From contig CAUJJL010000083.1 in assembly GCA_963205455.1 (NCBI GenBank), positions 1 through 51,996 of the forward strand: a stretch of DNA of 51,996 nucleotides, given 5' to 3'. Shown piece after piece: positions 43,856 through 51,996 of the stretch. Position 1 is the stretch's first letter. Every line of letters begins with the position of its first letter. The notes under the pieces were generated by a model. That model did no database searches. It was not told where the DNA came from and worked only from the letters and a program-made list of their open reading frames with translations. Origin of the DNA: Verrucomicrobiota bacterium. GTDB lineage: Bacteria; Verrucomicrobiota; Verrucomicrobiia; Opitutales; Opitutaceae. The position numbers were made by a program, and so were the translations under genes.

Positions 43856-44704
43856 ATGATCGACACCCTTGCCATCCTTGCCCCCGGCCTCCTCGGCGGA
43901 TCCGTTGCCATGGCCGCCCGCAACCGCTCCGTCGCTCGCCGCATTGTCATCTGGGCGCGCCGACCCGAAGTTCGTCTTCAGGTGGAGAAGCAAGCCTGGT
44001 GCGACGCCGTGGAAACAACGCCCGAACAGGCGGTGAGAAACGCCGATCTCGTGGTTCTTGCCGCACCCGTCGAAAAAATCGTCGAGTTGGCGCAAAGAAT
44101 CGCTCCCCACGTCAAACAGGGATGCACGGTCACCGACGTTGGGTCCACCAAGGGCGCGCTGACCCGCGCCTGCGCCGCCGCACTGGGCGACCGCGCCCAT
44201 TTTGTCGGCTCCCATCCCATGGCCGGAAGCGAAAAGACCGGATGGGAGAACGCGAGTCCGGATCTCTTTCAAGGCCGCGTCTGTTTTGTTACTCCCCTCT
44301 CCGCGACCGCATCCTCCGCCACGGAAATCGTCAGTCGTTTCTGGAGCGATCTCGGTGCCAATGTCGCCACGCTGCCGCCCGATGAGCACGACGAAATCGT
44401 CGCCCACATCAGCCACCTTCCGCAGGTCGTGGCGACAACCCTGTGCACCTTCCTGAGTCAACGTCCCTCGCGCTGGAGAAATTTTTCAGGAGGCGGCCTG
44501 CGCGACACCACACGAATCGCAGGGAGCGACGCCACGATGTGGGTGGAGATCCTGCGCAACAACCGCGAGGAGGTTCTTCGGGCGCTGCGCGGGCTTCAGA
44601 GCGAACTGGAGGGATTTCACGCCGCACTGGCCAACTCCGACTGGCTCGAGATCCAGGCGCGACTCGAACGCGGCAAGGCCTACCGCGACGCATTTCGGCC
44701 CTGA
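43856..44704 (+). CDS. tyrA: Prephenate (or arogenate) dehydrogenase
   Basis: Oxidative decarboxylation of prephenate in tyrosine synthesis. A 282-residue protein. The NAD site is ILAPGLLGGSVAMAARN, with Ala-Pro where GxGxxG normally has Gly. DLVVLAAPVEKIVELA, TDVGSTKGAL and FVGSHPMAGSEKTGWENA are diagnostic. HISHLPQVVATTL contains the catalytic-region histidine. The C-terminal helical domain (GGGLRDTTRIAGSDATMWVE) is complete. No chorismate mutase domain is fused. It sits between the EVE gene (6-bp gap) and aroA (68-bp gap). Confidence 0.94.
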   Translation: MIDTLAILAPGLLGGSVAMAARNRSVARRIVIWARRPEVRLQVEKQAWCDAVETTPEQAVRNADLVVLAAPVEKIVELAQRIAPHVKQGCTVTDVGSTKGALTRACAAALGDRAHFVGSHPMAGSEKTGWENASPDLFQGRVCFVTPLSATASSATEIVSRFWSDLGANVATLPPDEHDEIVAHISHLPQVVATTLCTFLSQRPSRWRNFSGGGLRDTTRIAGSDATMWVEILRNNREEVLRALRGLQSELEGFHAALANSDWLEIQARLERGKAYRDAFRP

Positions 44705-44772
44705 CGCAGGCCCACCATGGATTCGCACTTGGCTCCGGCCGCACATGAGCCACGTTTGGCTCCGCCTGTCGC

Positions 44773-46080
44773 ATGATCCTGCCTGATCTCCTTCCTATCA
44801 CGCCGTTCACCCATCCCGTACGGGGCGAAGCCGTGCTTCCGGGTTCCAAGAGCCTCACCAACCGCGCGCTGATGCTCGGTGCGCTGAGTTCGACGCCTGT
44901 GAAACTCACGGGGGCGCTGTTCAGTGAGGACACTGAACTCATGGCAGCGGCGCTTGGCCGACTCGGATTCGAAGTCATTTCGGACGCGGCCAGCGGAACG
45001 GTGGAGATCGCTCGCCAGGACAAGGCGTGGTCGGCGTCGGGCGCCGCACAGGAACCGATTTCACTCTTTGTCGGCCTTGCAGGCACGGCCGCTCGTTTTC
45101 TCACCGCACTCTGTGCCGCGGCACCGCGCGGTATCTTCCGCATCGATGGCGTTCCCCAGATGCGCAAGCGCCCGATGCGTCCGCTCATCGACGCCCTGCG
45201 CTCACTCGGCGTGAGCATTGCGTGCACGGGCGAGGAAGGTTTTTTTCCCCTGGAAATCAAGGGAGGAGGCCTCCGGGGAGGAAGAGTCGCGCTCGATGCA
45301 AGCGAAAGCAGCCAGTTGCTCTCCGCCTTGCTCATGATTGCACCATGCTCCCCGGAGCCGATCACCATCGAACTCACGGGATCCGTGCGCTGGACCTTTG
45401 TGGAAATGTCCTTGCGTCTGATGGCCGAATTCGGTGTCCACGTGCCAAAACCCGCAGACGGACGCACCTTCACGCTTTCGCCGACTCCCTATCGGGCTCC
45501 GCGTGTGCACGCCATCGAGCCGGATGCCACCGCCGCCAGCTATTTTCAGGCCCTTCCGCTCGTCGTGGGCGGCTCGCTCGAACTTCCCGGCCTGCGGTCT
45601 CCCGGCGCAGGTTTGCAGGGCGATTCCGCCTTCGTCGATGTGATGCAACGCGTGCGTCTGCGTCCCGAAGGACAAACCCTCTCCGAAAACTTTCACGAGA
45701 TCTCCGACACGTTTCTGACTCTCGCAGCCATCTCCCCGTTGCTCAAGGGTCCCACCCACATCTCCGGCATTGCACACACGCGCAAACAGGAGACGGACCG
45801 CGTATCCGGCATGGCTCGTGAACTGCGGCGGCTCGGGCAGGACGTGATCGAGACAGAGGACACGCTCACCATCACGCCTCGTCCCCTGCGGACCGGGGAG
45901 ATCATCGAGACGTACGGCGATCATCGTTTTGCGATGAGTTTCGGAATTCTCGGCTGCCGTGACCTGTGCGGCAATGGCACGCCCTGGCTCACGATTCGAA
46001 ATCCTGCCTGCTGCGCCAAGACCTTTCCTCACTTCTTCGATCTTCTCGCAAACCTTCGCCAACTTTCGCTTCAAGCCTGA
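44773..46080 (+). CDS. aroA: 3-phosphoshikimate 1-carboxyvinyltransferase (EPSP synthase)
   Basis: Adds enolpyruvate to shikimate 3-phosphate. At 435 residues it has the expected size. The N-terminal VLPGSKSLTNRALMLGALS holds the Lys-Ser-Arg contacts, LFVGLAGTAARFLTALCA is the GTAxR motif, and QMRKRPMRPLIDALRSLG follows. The C-terminal RKQETDRVSGMARELRRLG and TYGDHRFAMSFGILG complete the site. The stop overlaps the cmk start in TGATG. Order tyrA-aroA-cmk is a common aromatic amino-acid layout in many bacteria. Confidence 0.96.
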   Translation: MILPDLLPITPFTHPVRGEAVLPGSKSLTNRALMLGALSSTPVKLTGALFSEDTELMAAALGRLGFEVISDAASGTVEIARQDKAWSASGAAQEPISLFVGLAGTAARFLTALCAAAPRGIFRIDGVPQMRKRPMRPLIDALRSLGVSIACTGEEGFFPLEIKGGGLRGGRVALDASESSQLLSALLMIAPCSPEPITIELTGSVRWTFVEMSLRLMAEFGVHVPKPADGRTFTLSPTPYRAPRVHAIEPDATAASYFQALPLVVGGSLELPGLRSPGAGLQGDSAFVDVMQRVRLRPEGQTLSENFHEISDTFLTLAAISPLLKGPTHISGIAHTRKQETDRVSGMARELRRLGQDVIETEDTLTITPRPLRTGEIIETYGDHRFAMSFGILGCRDLCGNGTPWLTIRNPACCAKTFPHFFDLLANLRQLSLQA

Positions 46081-46760
46081 TGGGCCAGCCATCCTCCCTA
46101 CTCATCGTTGCCATCGATGGCGGCGCCGCTTCCGGGAAATCCTCGACCGCGCGCTCCCTCGCAGCCTGCTTTCCGCTACTGCATGTCGACACGGGCGCCC
46201 ACTACCGCGCCATCACGGCGGAAATGCTCCGAAGGGGCGTGGCCTACTCCGATCCCGCCGCCGTGGCGTCGGCCTTGCAGCAGTTCACCCTGGGAACACG
46301 CGTTTCAGGGAGCGCGGCGGCGCTCGAAATCAACGGCAGGATTCCTGGCGACGAGATCCGCAGTCCCGAAGTGAACACCGCGGTTTCGCACTTTGCCGCC
46401 CTTCCTTCCGTGCGTTCCACCCTGCTCCACTATCAACGCGCCCAGGCCGATGTCGCCCAGAAGCACGGATTCCGCGGGCTCGTCATGGAGGGACGCGATA
46501 TCGGATCCGTAATCTTTCCGGACGCCGATCTGCGCTTTTTCCTGCACGCCGATCCCGGCGAGCGAGCCCGTCGGCGCGCGGAGCAGGGCCAGCAGGATTC
46601 GGTTGCGGAACGCGACCGCCTCGACTCCTCGCGCAAGACCGCCCCACTGACCATCCCCGCTGGCGCGATCGCCATCGATTCCACGCATCTCACCCTCGAA
46701 GAAGTGGTTTCCAAGGTCGCCGCCCTCGTCGAGGAAAAACTCGCGAAACACTCCCGCTGA
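46080..46760 (+). CDS. cmk: Cytidylate kinase
   Basis: Phosphorylates CMP and dCMP. The ATG at 46080 shares its A with the aroA TGA. The 226-residue protein has the P-loop VAIDGGAASGKSSTARSLA, the sugar/base region LHVDTGAHYRAITAEML, and VMEGRDIGSVIFPDADLRFF, then DPGERARRRAEQG and RDRLDSSRKTAPL. All are intact. The upstream extension of this frame overlaps aroA and is not coding. Confidence 0.94.
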   Translation: MGQPSSLLIVAIDGGAASGKSSTARSLAACFPLLHVDTGAHYRAITAEMLRRGVAYSDPAAVASALQQFTLGTRVSGSAAALEINGRIPGDEIRSPEVNTAVSHFAALPSVRSTLLHYQRAQADVAQKHGFRGLVMEGRDIGSVIFPDADLRFFLHADPGERARRRAEQGQQDSVAERDRLDSSRKTAPLTIPAGAIAIDSTHLTLEEVVSKVAALVEEKLAKHSR

Positions 46761-46766
46761 TCTCCC

Positions 46767-47426
46767 ATGAGCAGACGCTACGACCAGGTCACCATGGAGC
46801 CGATGTATGGGTTTTTCCACTACCTCTGCATGCTCGTCTACGACATGCTGTTCCGCGGTGAGGTGAGCGGCACGGAATACATCCCGACCGAAGGTCCGTT
46901 CATCGTCGCCTGCAATCACGCGAGCCACCTCGATCCTCCGATAGTCGGTTCCCAGATTCCGCGTCAGATGGCCTTCTTTGCACGCAAGACGCTCTGGAAG
47001 CCAGGAATCGCCAGTTGGTGGCTCGATGGTGTCGGCACCATTCCCGTCGACCGCGATGGCGGTACGGATGTCGCCGCCATCCGCCGGGTCCTTCAAACCC
47101 TCCAGTCGGGCAAGGCCTTGATCCTGTTTCCCGAGGGAACCCGCTCGCCCGATGGCAATCTCCAGTCGGCAAAGGCAGGCGTCGGACTCATTGCCTGCAA
47201 GACGCAGGCGCCCGTTCTTCCGGCGCGCATTTTCAATTCGCACCAGGCGTTTGGCCGGGACGGAAAAGTTCGCCTCGGTACCCGGGTTTCCGTGGCGTTC
47301 GGACCCGTCATCCAGCCCGCCGACTACGATGATCCCCGCGCGGGCAGGGAGCGCTACCAGCGCGCGAGCGAGCTCATCATGGCCGCGATCGCACGGCTGG
47401 AGGCGCCAAATCCTCCGGTGATCTGA
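46767..47426 (+). CDS. plsC: 1-acyl-sn-glycerol-3-phosphate acyltransferase
   Basis: Makes phosphatidic acid at the inner membrane. A 219-residue protein. The catalytic NHxxxxD is in VACNHASHLDPPIVG; the second motif FPEGTRSPDGNLQ and the KAGVGLIACKTQAPVLPAR segment fit the PlsC family. There is one hydrophobic stretch near the N-terminus (MYGFFHYLCMLVYDMLF). It lies 6 bp after cmk. It converges with trpS after 18 bp with no clear terminator between them. Confidence 0.93.
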   Translation: MSRRYDQVTMEPMYGFFHYLCMLVYDMLFRGEVSGTEYIPTEGPFIVACNHASHLDPPIVGSQIPRQMAFFARKTLWKPGIASWWLDGVGTIPVDRDGGTDVAAIRRVLQTLQSGKALILFPEGTRSPDGNLQSAKAGVGLIACKTQAPVLPARIFNSHQAFGRDGKVRLGTRVSVAFGPVIQPADYDDPRAGRERYQRASELIMAAIARLEAPNPPVI

Positions 47427-47444
47427 GCACCGGAGGCGCCGAGA

Positions 47445-48413
47445 TTATTCGAGGCCACTCGCCCGGCGCGCCCGCTGCAACACTTCCCTGCCCGTCGCAC
47501 GGGCGCGCGCCGCGCCATCGGCAAGGACCTTTTCGACATAGTCCAGGTTTGCCGCGAGTTCGGCCCGCTTCGCACGATAGGGGGCAAAGTAATTCCAGAC
47601 CTGCTCGAATAATTGCTTCTTCAGGTCCCCGTAGCCGAGCCCACCCTCGCGCAGGCGGCGCTCCGTCTCCGCTGCAGCATCGGGTCTAGCGACGAGCTTC
47701 AGGAGCTGGATTGCGACATTTCTGTCCGCATCGGGTTTCGGCTCCTGCGGCGTGCGCGAATCCATCACAATTCCCATGATCCGCTTCCGTGTCGCCTTCT
47801 CGTCACCGAAAATGTCGATCGTATTGCCGTAGCTCTTGCTCATCTTCTGCCCGTCAAGCCCAGGCACCACGGCCACATCATCGCGGATGACCGGTTCGGG
47901 AATCACAAAAGTCTCGCCATAGGTCTGGTTGAACTTGATCGCGATGTCGCGCGTCATTTCGACATGCTGCTTCTGGTCCTTTCCGACCGGCACGCGGTGC
48001 GTGTCGTACAACAGAATGTCGGCAGCCATAAGCACCGGGTAGGCAAACAGCCCAAAGTTTGCAGCGATGCCCTTCGCAGTCTTGTCCTTGAAACTGTGCG
48101 CGCGCTCAAGGAGCCCCATCGGCGTCAGCGTGCCGATGATCCACGTCAGTTCGGTCACCTCGGGTGCGTCACTCTGCCGCCAGAAAATGCAGCGCTGCGG
48201 ATCAAGCCCGCAGGCCAGCCAGTCCAGTGCCACATCAAGCGTGTTTTTTCTGCGCTGCCCCGGATCGAGCAGCGAAGTCATCGAGTGATAGTCCGCGATG
48301 AAGTAAAAGCAGTCGCCATTCACCTGCGCCTCGATCGCGGGAAGCATCGCCCCGAAATAGTTGCCCATGTGCAGCGCACCGGAGGGCTGGATTCCTGTAA
48401 GGGTTCTGGGCAT
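47445..48413 (-). CDS. trpS: Tryptophanyl-tRNA synthetase
   Basis: A class I aminoacyl-tRNA synthetase of 322 residues. The start RTLTGIQPSGALHMGNYFGA has the HIGH-like HMGN; GLDGQKMSKSYGNTI has the KMSKS loop. VLMAADILLYDTHRVPVGKDQ and DYHSMTSLLDP are also typical. The start has few alternatives and fits the family. It is the last of the minus-strand block to its right and converges with plsC. Confidence 0.97.
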   Translation of the reverse strand: MPRTLTGIQPSGALHMGNYFGAMLPAIEAQVNGDCFYFIADYHSMTSLLDPGQRRKNTLDVALDWLACGLDPQRCIFWRQSDAPEVTELTWIIGTLTPMGLLERAHSFKDKTAKGIAANFGLFAYPVLMAADILLYDTHRVPVGKDQKQHVEMTRDIAIKFNQTYGETFVIPEPVIRDDVAVVPGLDGQKMSKSYGNTIDIFGDEKATRKRIMGIVMDSRTPQEPKPDADRNVAIQLLKLVARPDAAAETERRLREGGLGYGDLKKQLFEQVWNYFAPYRAKRAELAANLDYVEKVLADGAARARATGREVLQRARRASGLE

Positions 48414-48484
48414 GGAAAAGGGACAGCAAACCGGGTTGGTGCAAAAATCTCAAATTGGAAATTTCCGCGGCGGTGGGCGATTCG

Positions 48485-49168
48485 TCAGTCGCGTCGCGGT
48501 GTCTGGATCACGGCGTCCCGGGAGCGCGCAATCGTGTTTGCGGAAAGATAACCTGAAAACGCGACCGTCGGCATGATCAGCGCACGCTTGCCGAGCACGG
48601 ATCCCGGATTGAGCACCGCATTGCATCCGACCTCCGCCGAATCCCCAAGGATGGCGCCGAACTTGCGCAGTCCCGTGGCGTGCACGACGCCATCGATCAC
48701 GACGACAATCGGCTTCTGGTCGAGGCGCAGGTTGGAAAGAATCACTCCCGCGCCGAGGTGCGCCTTGTTGCCGAGCACCGAGTCACCGACATAGCTGAAA
48801 TGCGGCACCTGCACCCCATCAAGCAGGAGGCAATTCTTGAACTCGCAGGAGTTTCCAAGAACGCAGCCGCGTCCGACGATGACATTTCCCCTGACAAACG
48901 CACCCGGGCGTACCTCCGTGCCCGGCCCGATCCATGCAGGCCCGATCAGGGTGGCGGTCGCCGGCAGCCTGACTGAAGGGTCGATGAAGACATCGCCCTC
49001 GACATGAACTCCGGGAGGCAGCTCATTCCGCCTCGATCTTCCCTGGGTTGCGCGTGCCACCGCAGGCCCGATCGCCCGGAGCCACTCCCAAGGGGGGACA
49101 TCCGACGGGAAATCCGCTGCAAAAGCGGAGAGCGAATCCGGCAGGTCGAAAAACGCAGAGGCTTGCAT
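48485..49168 (-). CDS. Left-handed beta-helix (hexapeptide repeat) protein
   Basis: A 227-residue protein from the ATG at 49168; the open frame to 49222 is less likely. After about 60 residues come hexapeptide repeats with the I/V-G-x-x pattern: VEGDVFIDPSVRLPATATLI, then GPGTEVRPGAFVRGNVIVGR and LGNSCEFKNCLLLDGVQVPH, followed by VGDSVLGNKAHLGAGVILSN. This is an LbetaH fold as in GlmU or sugar acyltransferases. The region HFSYVGDSVLGNKAHLGAG resembles the GlmU acetyltransferase site. No pyrophosphorylase domain is present. It could acylate a sugar or be a UDP-sugar-related enzyme; the precise function is unclear. It lies 71 bp before trpS on the same strand. Confidence 0.82.
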   Translation of the reverse strand: MQASAFFDLPDSLSAFAADFPSDVPPWEWLRAIGPAVARATQGRSRRNELPPGVHVEGDVFIDPSVRLPATATLIGPAWIGPGTEVRPGAFVRGNVIVGRGCVLGNSCEFKNCLLLDGVQVPHFSYVGDSVLGNKAHLGAGVILSNLRLDQKPIVVVIDGVVHATGLRKFGAILGDSAEVGCNAVLNPGSVLGKRALIMPTVAFSGYLSANTIARSRDAVIQTPRRD

Positions 49169-49254
49169 GGAGGATTCTCCATCCAAGGCGAAAAGCCCGC
49201 GGAGAACCAGCGGCTTTTTCAAACACCGGTCGGCGCAATCACCTGGCGTCGGCG

Positions 49255-50301
49255 TCAGGCAAGCCAGCGATCCAGATGGGTGGCAACGAAATCGTCGTCA
49301 ACCAGCCAAGGGTAGGCCTTCGAAACCCGGTCCAGTTCCGCTGCCTGCCCCGGCGAAAGGCGCTCGTGCGGATTCAGGCAATGGATGGTTTCAAAGATCC
49401 CCTGGCGACGGAGGATCTCATGGATCCCAGGAATACACCCCGCAAACCGGTTTGCGGCGTCAAAGACCGCCGCATTTGCATCGGTCAGTGCGGCGTTGCG
49501 ATCAAGCCACCCCGCATCGAGACGACCCTTCACGCGGGCACTCTTGATCTCCTTCAGCATCGCAACTGCCCTTGCCGTCCAGACGCCCCATTGTCCGAGC
49601 AGACCGCCGACAATAAAACGCTCGCGGCCTGCAAAATGAAACCGAGTGAGCAGGTCCACGATGATATTGTCGTCATTGCCCGTATAGAGGGCGATGTCCT
49701 CGCGTCCGGATTCCAGCACAGCCCGAACGACGTCGAGGGTCTGGTAGCGGTTGAAGGGGGCCATCTTGATGGCGACGACTCCCGGAATCTCCGCAAAATC
49801 CCGCCAGAAGCGGTAACTCAGGACGCGCCCCCCAACCGACGGCTGCAGATAAAAGCCCACGAGCGGAATCGTGCGGGCGACCTCCCGACAGTGCCTGACG
49901 ATATCCTTTTCCTTCGCCTGTCCCCATGCACCCAGACTGAGGAGCCCGGCATGGTAGCCCAGTTCGCGCGCGATGTCGGCCTCGGCACAGGCCTGGGGCG
50001 TCAGTCCGCAAAGCCCGGCAATCTTGATCCGCGCCTGACTCCGAAGCGGTTTCCAGGAATCGATGGTTTCGGAGGCGAGCGCCAGGACGGGACGGTAGAG
50101 TCCATGTTTGCTTTCGCGAATTTCAAATTGCGTGGAATGCACCCCCACGGCGATGCCGCCAACGCCCGCATCCAGGTAATAGCGCATCACCGCGCGCTGG
50201 CGTCGTTCCGTCCAGCGGCGTTTCCTGTCCAAGGCAAGCGGCAACGCGGGAATGACGTGCCCTTCTAGGAGGTGTTTTCGAAGATCTGAAATCGTGGTCA
50301 T
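49255..50301 (-). CDS. Dihydrodipicolinate synthase/N-acetylneuraminate lyase family protein
   Basis: A 348-residue (beta/alpha)8 aldolase of the DapA superfamily. VIPALPLALDRKRRWTERRQ is the start of the barrel, followed by YYLDAGVGGIAVGVHSTQFE. The likely Schiff-base Lys is K179 in GVVAIKMAPFNRYQTLD; the upstream FYLQPSVGGRVLS corresponds to the YNxP motif, with Leu for Asn. At 348 residues it is longer than DapA (about 290). Since dapL supplies diaminopimelate elsewhere, this is more likely a sugar-acid or related aldolase. It is 3 bp from the epimerase-like gene, so the two probably act together. Confidence 0.85.
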   Translation of the reverse strand: MTTISDLRKHLLEGHVIPALPLALDRKRRWTERRQRAVMRYYLDAGVGGIAVGVHSTQFEIRESKHGLYRPVLALASETIDSWKPLRSQARIKIAGLCGLTPQACAEADIARELGYHAGLLSLGAWGQAKEKDIVRHCREVARTIPLVGFYLQPSVGGRVLSYRFWRDFAEIPGVVAIKMAPFNRYQTLDVVRAVLESGREDIALYTGNDDNIIVDLLTRFHFAGRERFIVGGLLGQWGVWTARAVAMLKEIKSARVKGRLDAGWLDRNAALTDANAAVFDAANRFAGCIPGIHEILRRQGIFETIHCLNPHERLSPGQAAELDRVSKAYPWLVDDDFVATHLDRWLA

Positions 50302-50304
50302 GGT

Positions 50305-51354
50305 TCAAAACTTTCCGTCGCGTGTCTCAAAGCCCGTCGGTTTCCCCCAGGTTCCGCCATCGTTCTCAAGCCAGGCGGCAATCCATTGCTGCATGGTCGC
50401 AACGGAGGTCTGCGGCGTGCCAAAAAGTCGGTGCGACCACGACGCATTGCTAAGCCAGGCGGTCGCTGCCTCCTGACCGGCGATAACCGGCTTAACACCA
50501 AACAGCTCACCCGCGCGTTCGGCCAAGTCGCGGACACGCAGGATTTCGGCACCGGTGATGTTTATCGGAACCGCGGGGCTGGAAGCTATGGTGAGCGACT
50601 GAATGATCTGATTCAGTGCGTCCGGCTGCCAGATCAGGTTCACGTAGCCCATCGAAACGTCAATAGGCTGCTGCTTGCGTACCTTGTCCGCGACATCGAC
50701 CAGGACTCCGTAACGAAACTCCACCGAGTAATTCAGTCGAATCAGCACAACCTGCGTTCCCCATTTCGCCGAGGCATCCACAAATGCCTGTTCACGCTGA
50801 AGACAGGATTTGGCGTAATCGCCAGTCGGACCCACAGGAGTGGATTCGCTCGCACCGCCGGAGGACGGCTCAACGAACGGATAGACGCAGCCGGTTGAAA
50901 ACGCGACCATGCGCGCGCGGCGGTACCGCTCCGCCACGAGCCTCGGCATGGCGACATTCATCTTTTCGAGGAGACCGGGATCCCCCGCCGTTCCAAATTT
51001 GACCCCGGCGAGAAAAAACACCACCGGCGCATCCGGCAGCCGGGCCACATCCTCCGGGACCGACAGATCGGCCGACAGGGCTTCGATCCCGGAGGCGGTA
51101 AAACTGTCACGATCCCGAAGCGTCGAGAAGCGCGAGACCGCAATGACCTTCACTTTCGATCCCGCGGCATCCGCCGCCCGCTTCAGCATCCGACACAGAT
51201 GCAGGCCCATCTTGCCGCCCGCGCCCAGGACCACAACCGGCCCCTGCAAGGTTGCCACGAGGTCGATCGTGCGCTGGGAAGGAACCGACAGCAAGTCGTC
51301 GGCCTCATCAGGTCGGCAGGGCAATGCGGGGACGGGATCGCTGGTTGCAGTCAT
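50305..51354 (-). CDS. NAD-dependent epimerase/dehydratase family protein
   Basis: An extended short-chain dehydrogenase of 349 residues from the ATG at 51354. The NAD motif is VVVLGAGGKMGLHLCR, and VSRFS after strand 2 is consistent with NADP binding. The substrate region FSTGCVYPFVEPSSGGASES has the Ser/Thr of the catalytic set. The following GPTGDYAKSCLQRE has Tyr180, but the residue four further along is Cys184 in place of the usual Lys. The gene abuts the DapA-family gene (3-bp gap). Possible role in sugar or sugar-acid metabolism with that aldolase. Substrate unknown. Confidence 0.85.
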   Translation of the reverse strand: MTATSDPVPALPCRPDEADDLLSVPSQRTIDLVATLQGPVVVLGAGGKMGLHLCRMLKRAADAAGSKVKVIAVSRFSTLRDRDSFTASGIEALSADLSVPEDVARLPDAPVVFFLAGVKFGTAGDPGLLEKMNVAMPRLVAERYRRARMVAFSTGCVYPFVEPSSGGASESTPVGPTGDYAKSCLQREQAFVDASAKWGTQVVLIRLNYSVEFRYGVLVDVADKVRKQQPIDVSMGYVNLIWQPDALNQIIQSLTIASSPAVPINITGAEILRVRDLAERAGELFGVKPVIAGQEAATAWLSNASWSHRLFGTPQTSVATMQQWIAAWLENDGGTWGKPTGFETRDGKF

Positions 51355-51532
51355 GAGCAAGGTATCCCTTCCAGTCGGTTCGAGTTTACGCGCGAGTTCA
51401 AGCCGTCTTTCATCCTCTTAGCGCGGTTTTCCACAATATGTTGATGCGAAATCCGCTAGGCGCTGATTTTTATAACCGATTAGTTACTAAATTTGTCGGC
51501 GATCCGTAGAGAGATCGGACAGACGCCTTCGA

Positions 51533-51996
51533 ATGCTCGCGGGAGCGCGACGGCCAATCCGCGCACACTTGCGGCCGAACGCCGACCCTGATTCGCTTGG
51601 CAGCGTGACTTCCCCGACATTTGAGGACCTCGCGGAGCGCGCGAGCCGGCGATACCGAAGCTCGGGCATCACTGCGTGGCGCTTCGCCCGCGGAAAGCTC
51701 CTGCACGACCCGCTCTATCGCGCCGTCTGGGAGCAGCGCCTGGTCAATCGAGAGGGCACGGTGCTCGATGTGGGCTGCGGACAGGGGCTCATGCTCGCCC
51801 TTCTGGCAGAGGACGCGAGCACTCGGTCTGCCGTGCCGGCATCCGGTGGGCCGTTACCGCAAAACCCAGCGAAACGTTTCCTTGTCGGCGTGGAAACGCG
51901 TCCCCGCATCGCGCATATTGCCCGCAACGCCCTGGGCGGCGCCGCCACGATCCACGCGGCCGATGCGCGCAGTCTTTCCCTGCCGCCGAGCCGGAC
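51533..51996 (+). CDS. SAM-dependent methyltransferase, C-terminus outside window
   Basis: The frame opens at an ATG at 51533 (a GTG at 51605 is an alternative) and runs off the right edge, with 154 codons visible. TAWRFARGKLLHDPLYRAVW precedes methyltransferase motif I, VLDVGCGQGLMLALL, so a class I SAM-binding domain is clear. A variable insert rich in Ser and Pro follows, then FLVGVETRPRIAHIARNALG and the acidic HAADARSLSLPP, matching motifs II and III. Substrate cannot be told. It is divergent from the epimerase-like gene; 178 bp between them contain no other gene. Confidence 0.8.
   Translation, partial: MLAGARRPIRAHLRPNADPDSLGSVTSPTFEDLAERASRRYRSSGITAWRFARGKLLHDPLYRAVWEQRLVNREGTVLDVGCGQGLMLALLAEDASTRSAVPASGGPLPQNPAKRFLVGVETRPRIAHIARNALGGAATIHAADARSLSLPPSR

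Noticed and set aside
1..51996. CRISPR arrays, rRNA genes, IS elements with transposases, phage genes
   Set aside because: I looked for regularly spaced repeats and for hallmark proteins and saw none.

Overview
The window reads as chromosomal DNA of a Verrucomicrobiota bacterium, most likely near Opitutaceae. This is inferred from gene content, not from a search. The main pointers are a Verru_Chthon-type cassette of pseudopilin-like genes, a PVC-type heme-binding CxxCH protein beside sulfatases and a Gfo/Idh/MocA oxidoreductase, a DUF1080 protein, LL-diaminopimelate aminotransferase (dapL), and G+C-rich DNA with weak Shine-Dalgarno sequences.

Layout. 1-2.5 kb: visibly more A+T-rich, with a polytopic membrane protein cut by the left edge and a SAM methyltransferase, probably the end of a surface-polysaccharide locus. 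2.6-4.0 kb: another polytopic membrane protein. 4.1-10.4 kb: six overlapping minus-strand pseudopilin genes, four of them matching Verru_Chthon cassette proteins D, B, C and A. 10.5-18.9 kb: housekeeping genes acs, rho, an unknown 586-residue protein, hisF, xseB and dxs. 19.0-27.7 kb: a five-gene minus-strand catabolic operon (ceramidase-like enzyme, cytochrome-like heme protein, two sulfatases, an oxidoreductase) with a divergent DUF1080 gene. 28.7-31.8 kb: PepSY/DUF2271/DUF4198/ApbE operon, probably extracytoplasmic flavin or iron redox, with a Fur-box-like site upstream. 32.1-32.5 kb: a guanidine-III riboswitch aptamer in front of an SMR guanidinium exporter. 32.7-37.3 kb: nadB, panC, dapL and rpe. 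37.3-42.1 kb: an accessory patch ending at the 3' end of tRNA-Ala(CGC), holding two toxin-antitoxin modules (one with an interrupted toxin), repeats, an MHS transporter and a nitrilase. 42.2-48.4 kb: a PIN/TRAM membrane protein with a 47-residue partner, an EVE protein, tyrA, aroA, cmk and plsC, then trpS. 48.5-52 kb: a left-handed beta-helix protein, a DapA-family aldolase, an epimerase-like protein and a methyltransferase cut by the right edge.

The strongest non-obvious signal is the 41-nt guanidine-III riboswitch at 32097-32137. Next come the six-gene pseudopilus cassette and the flavinylation-type operon, whose DUF2271 protein carries a near-consensus FMN-attachment motif. Protein functions are assigned from recognised family motifs; no database search was run.
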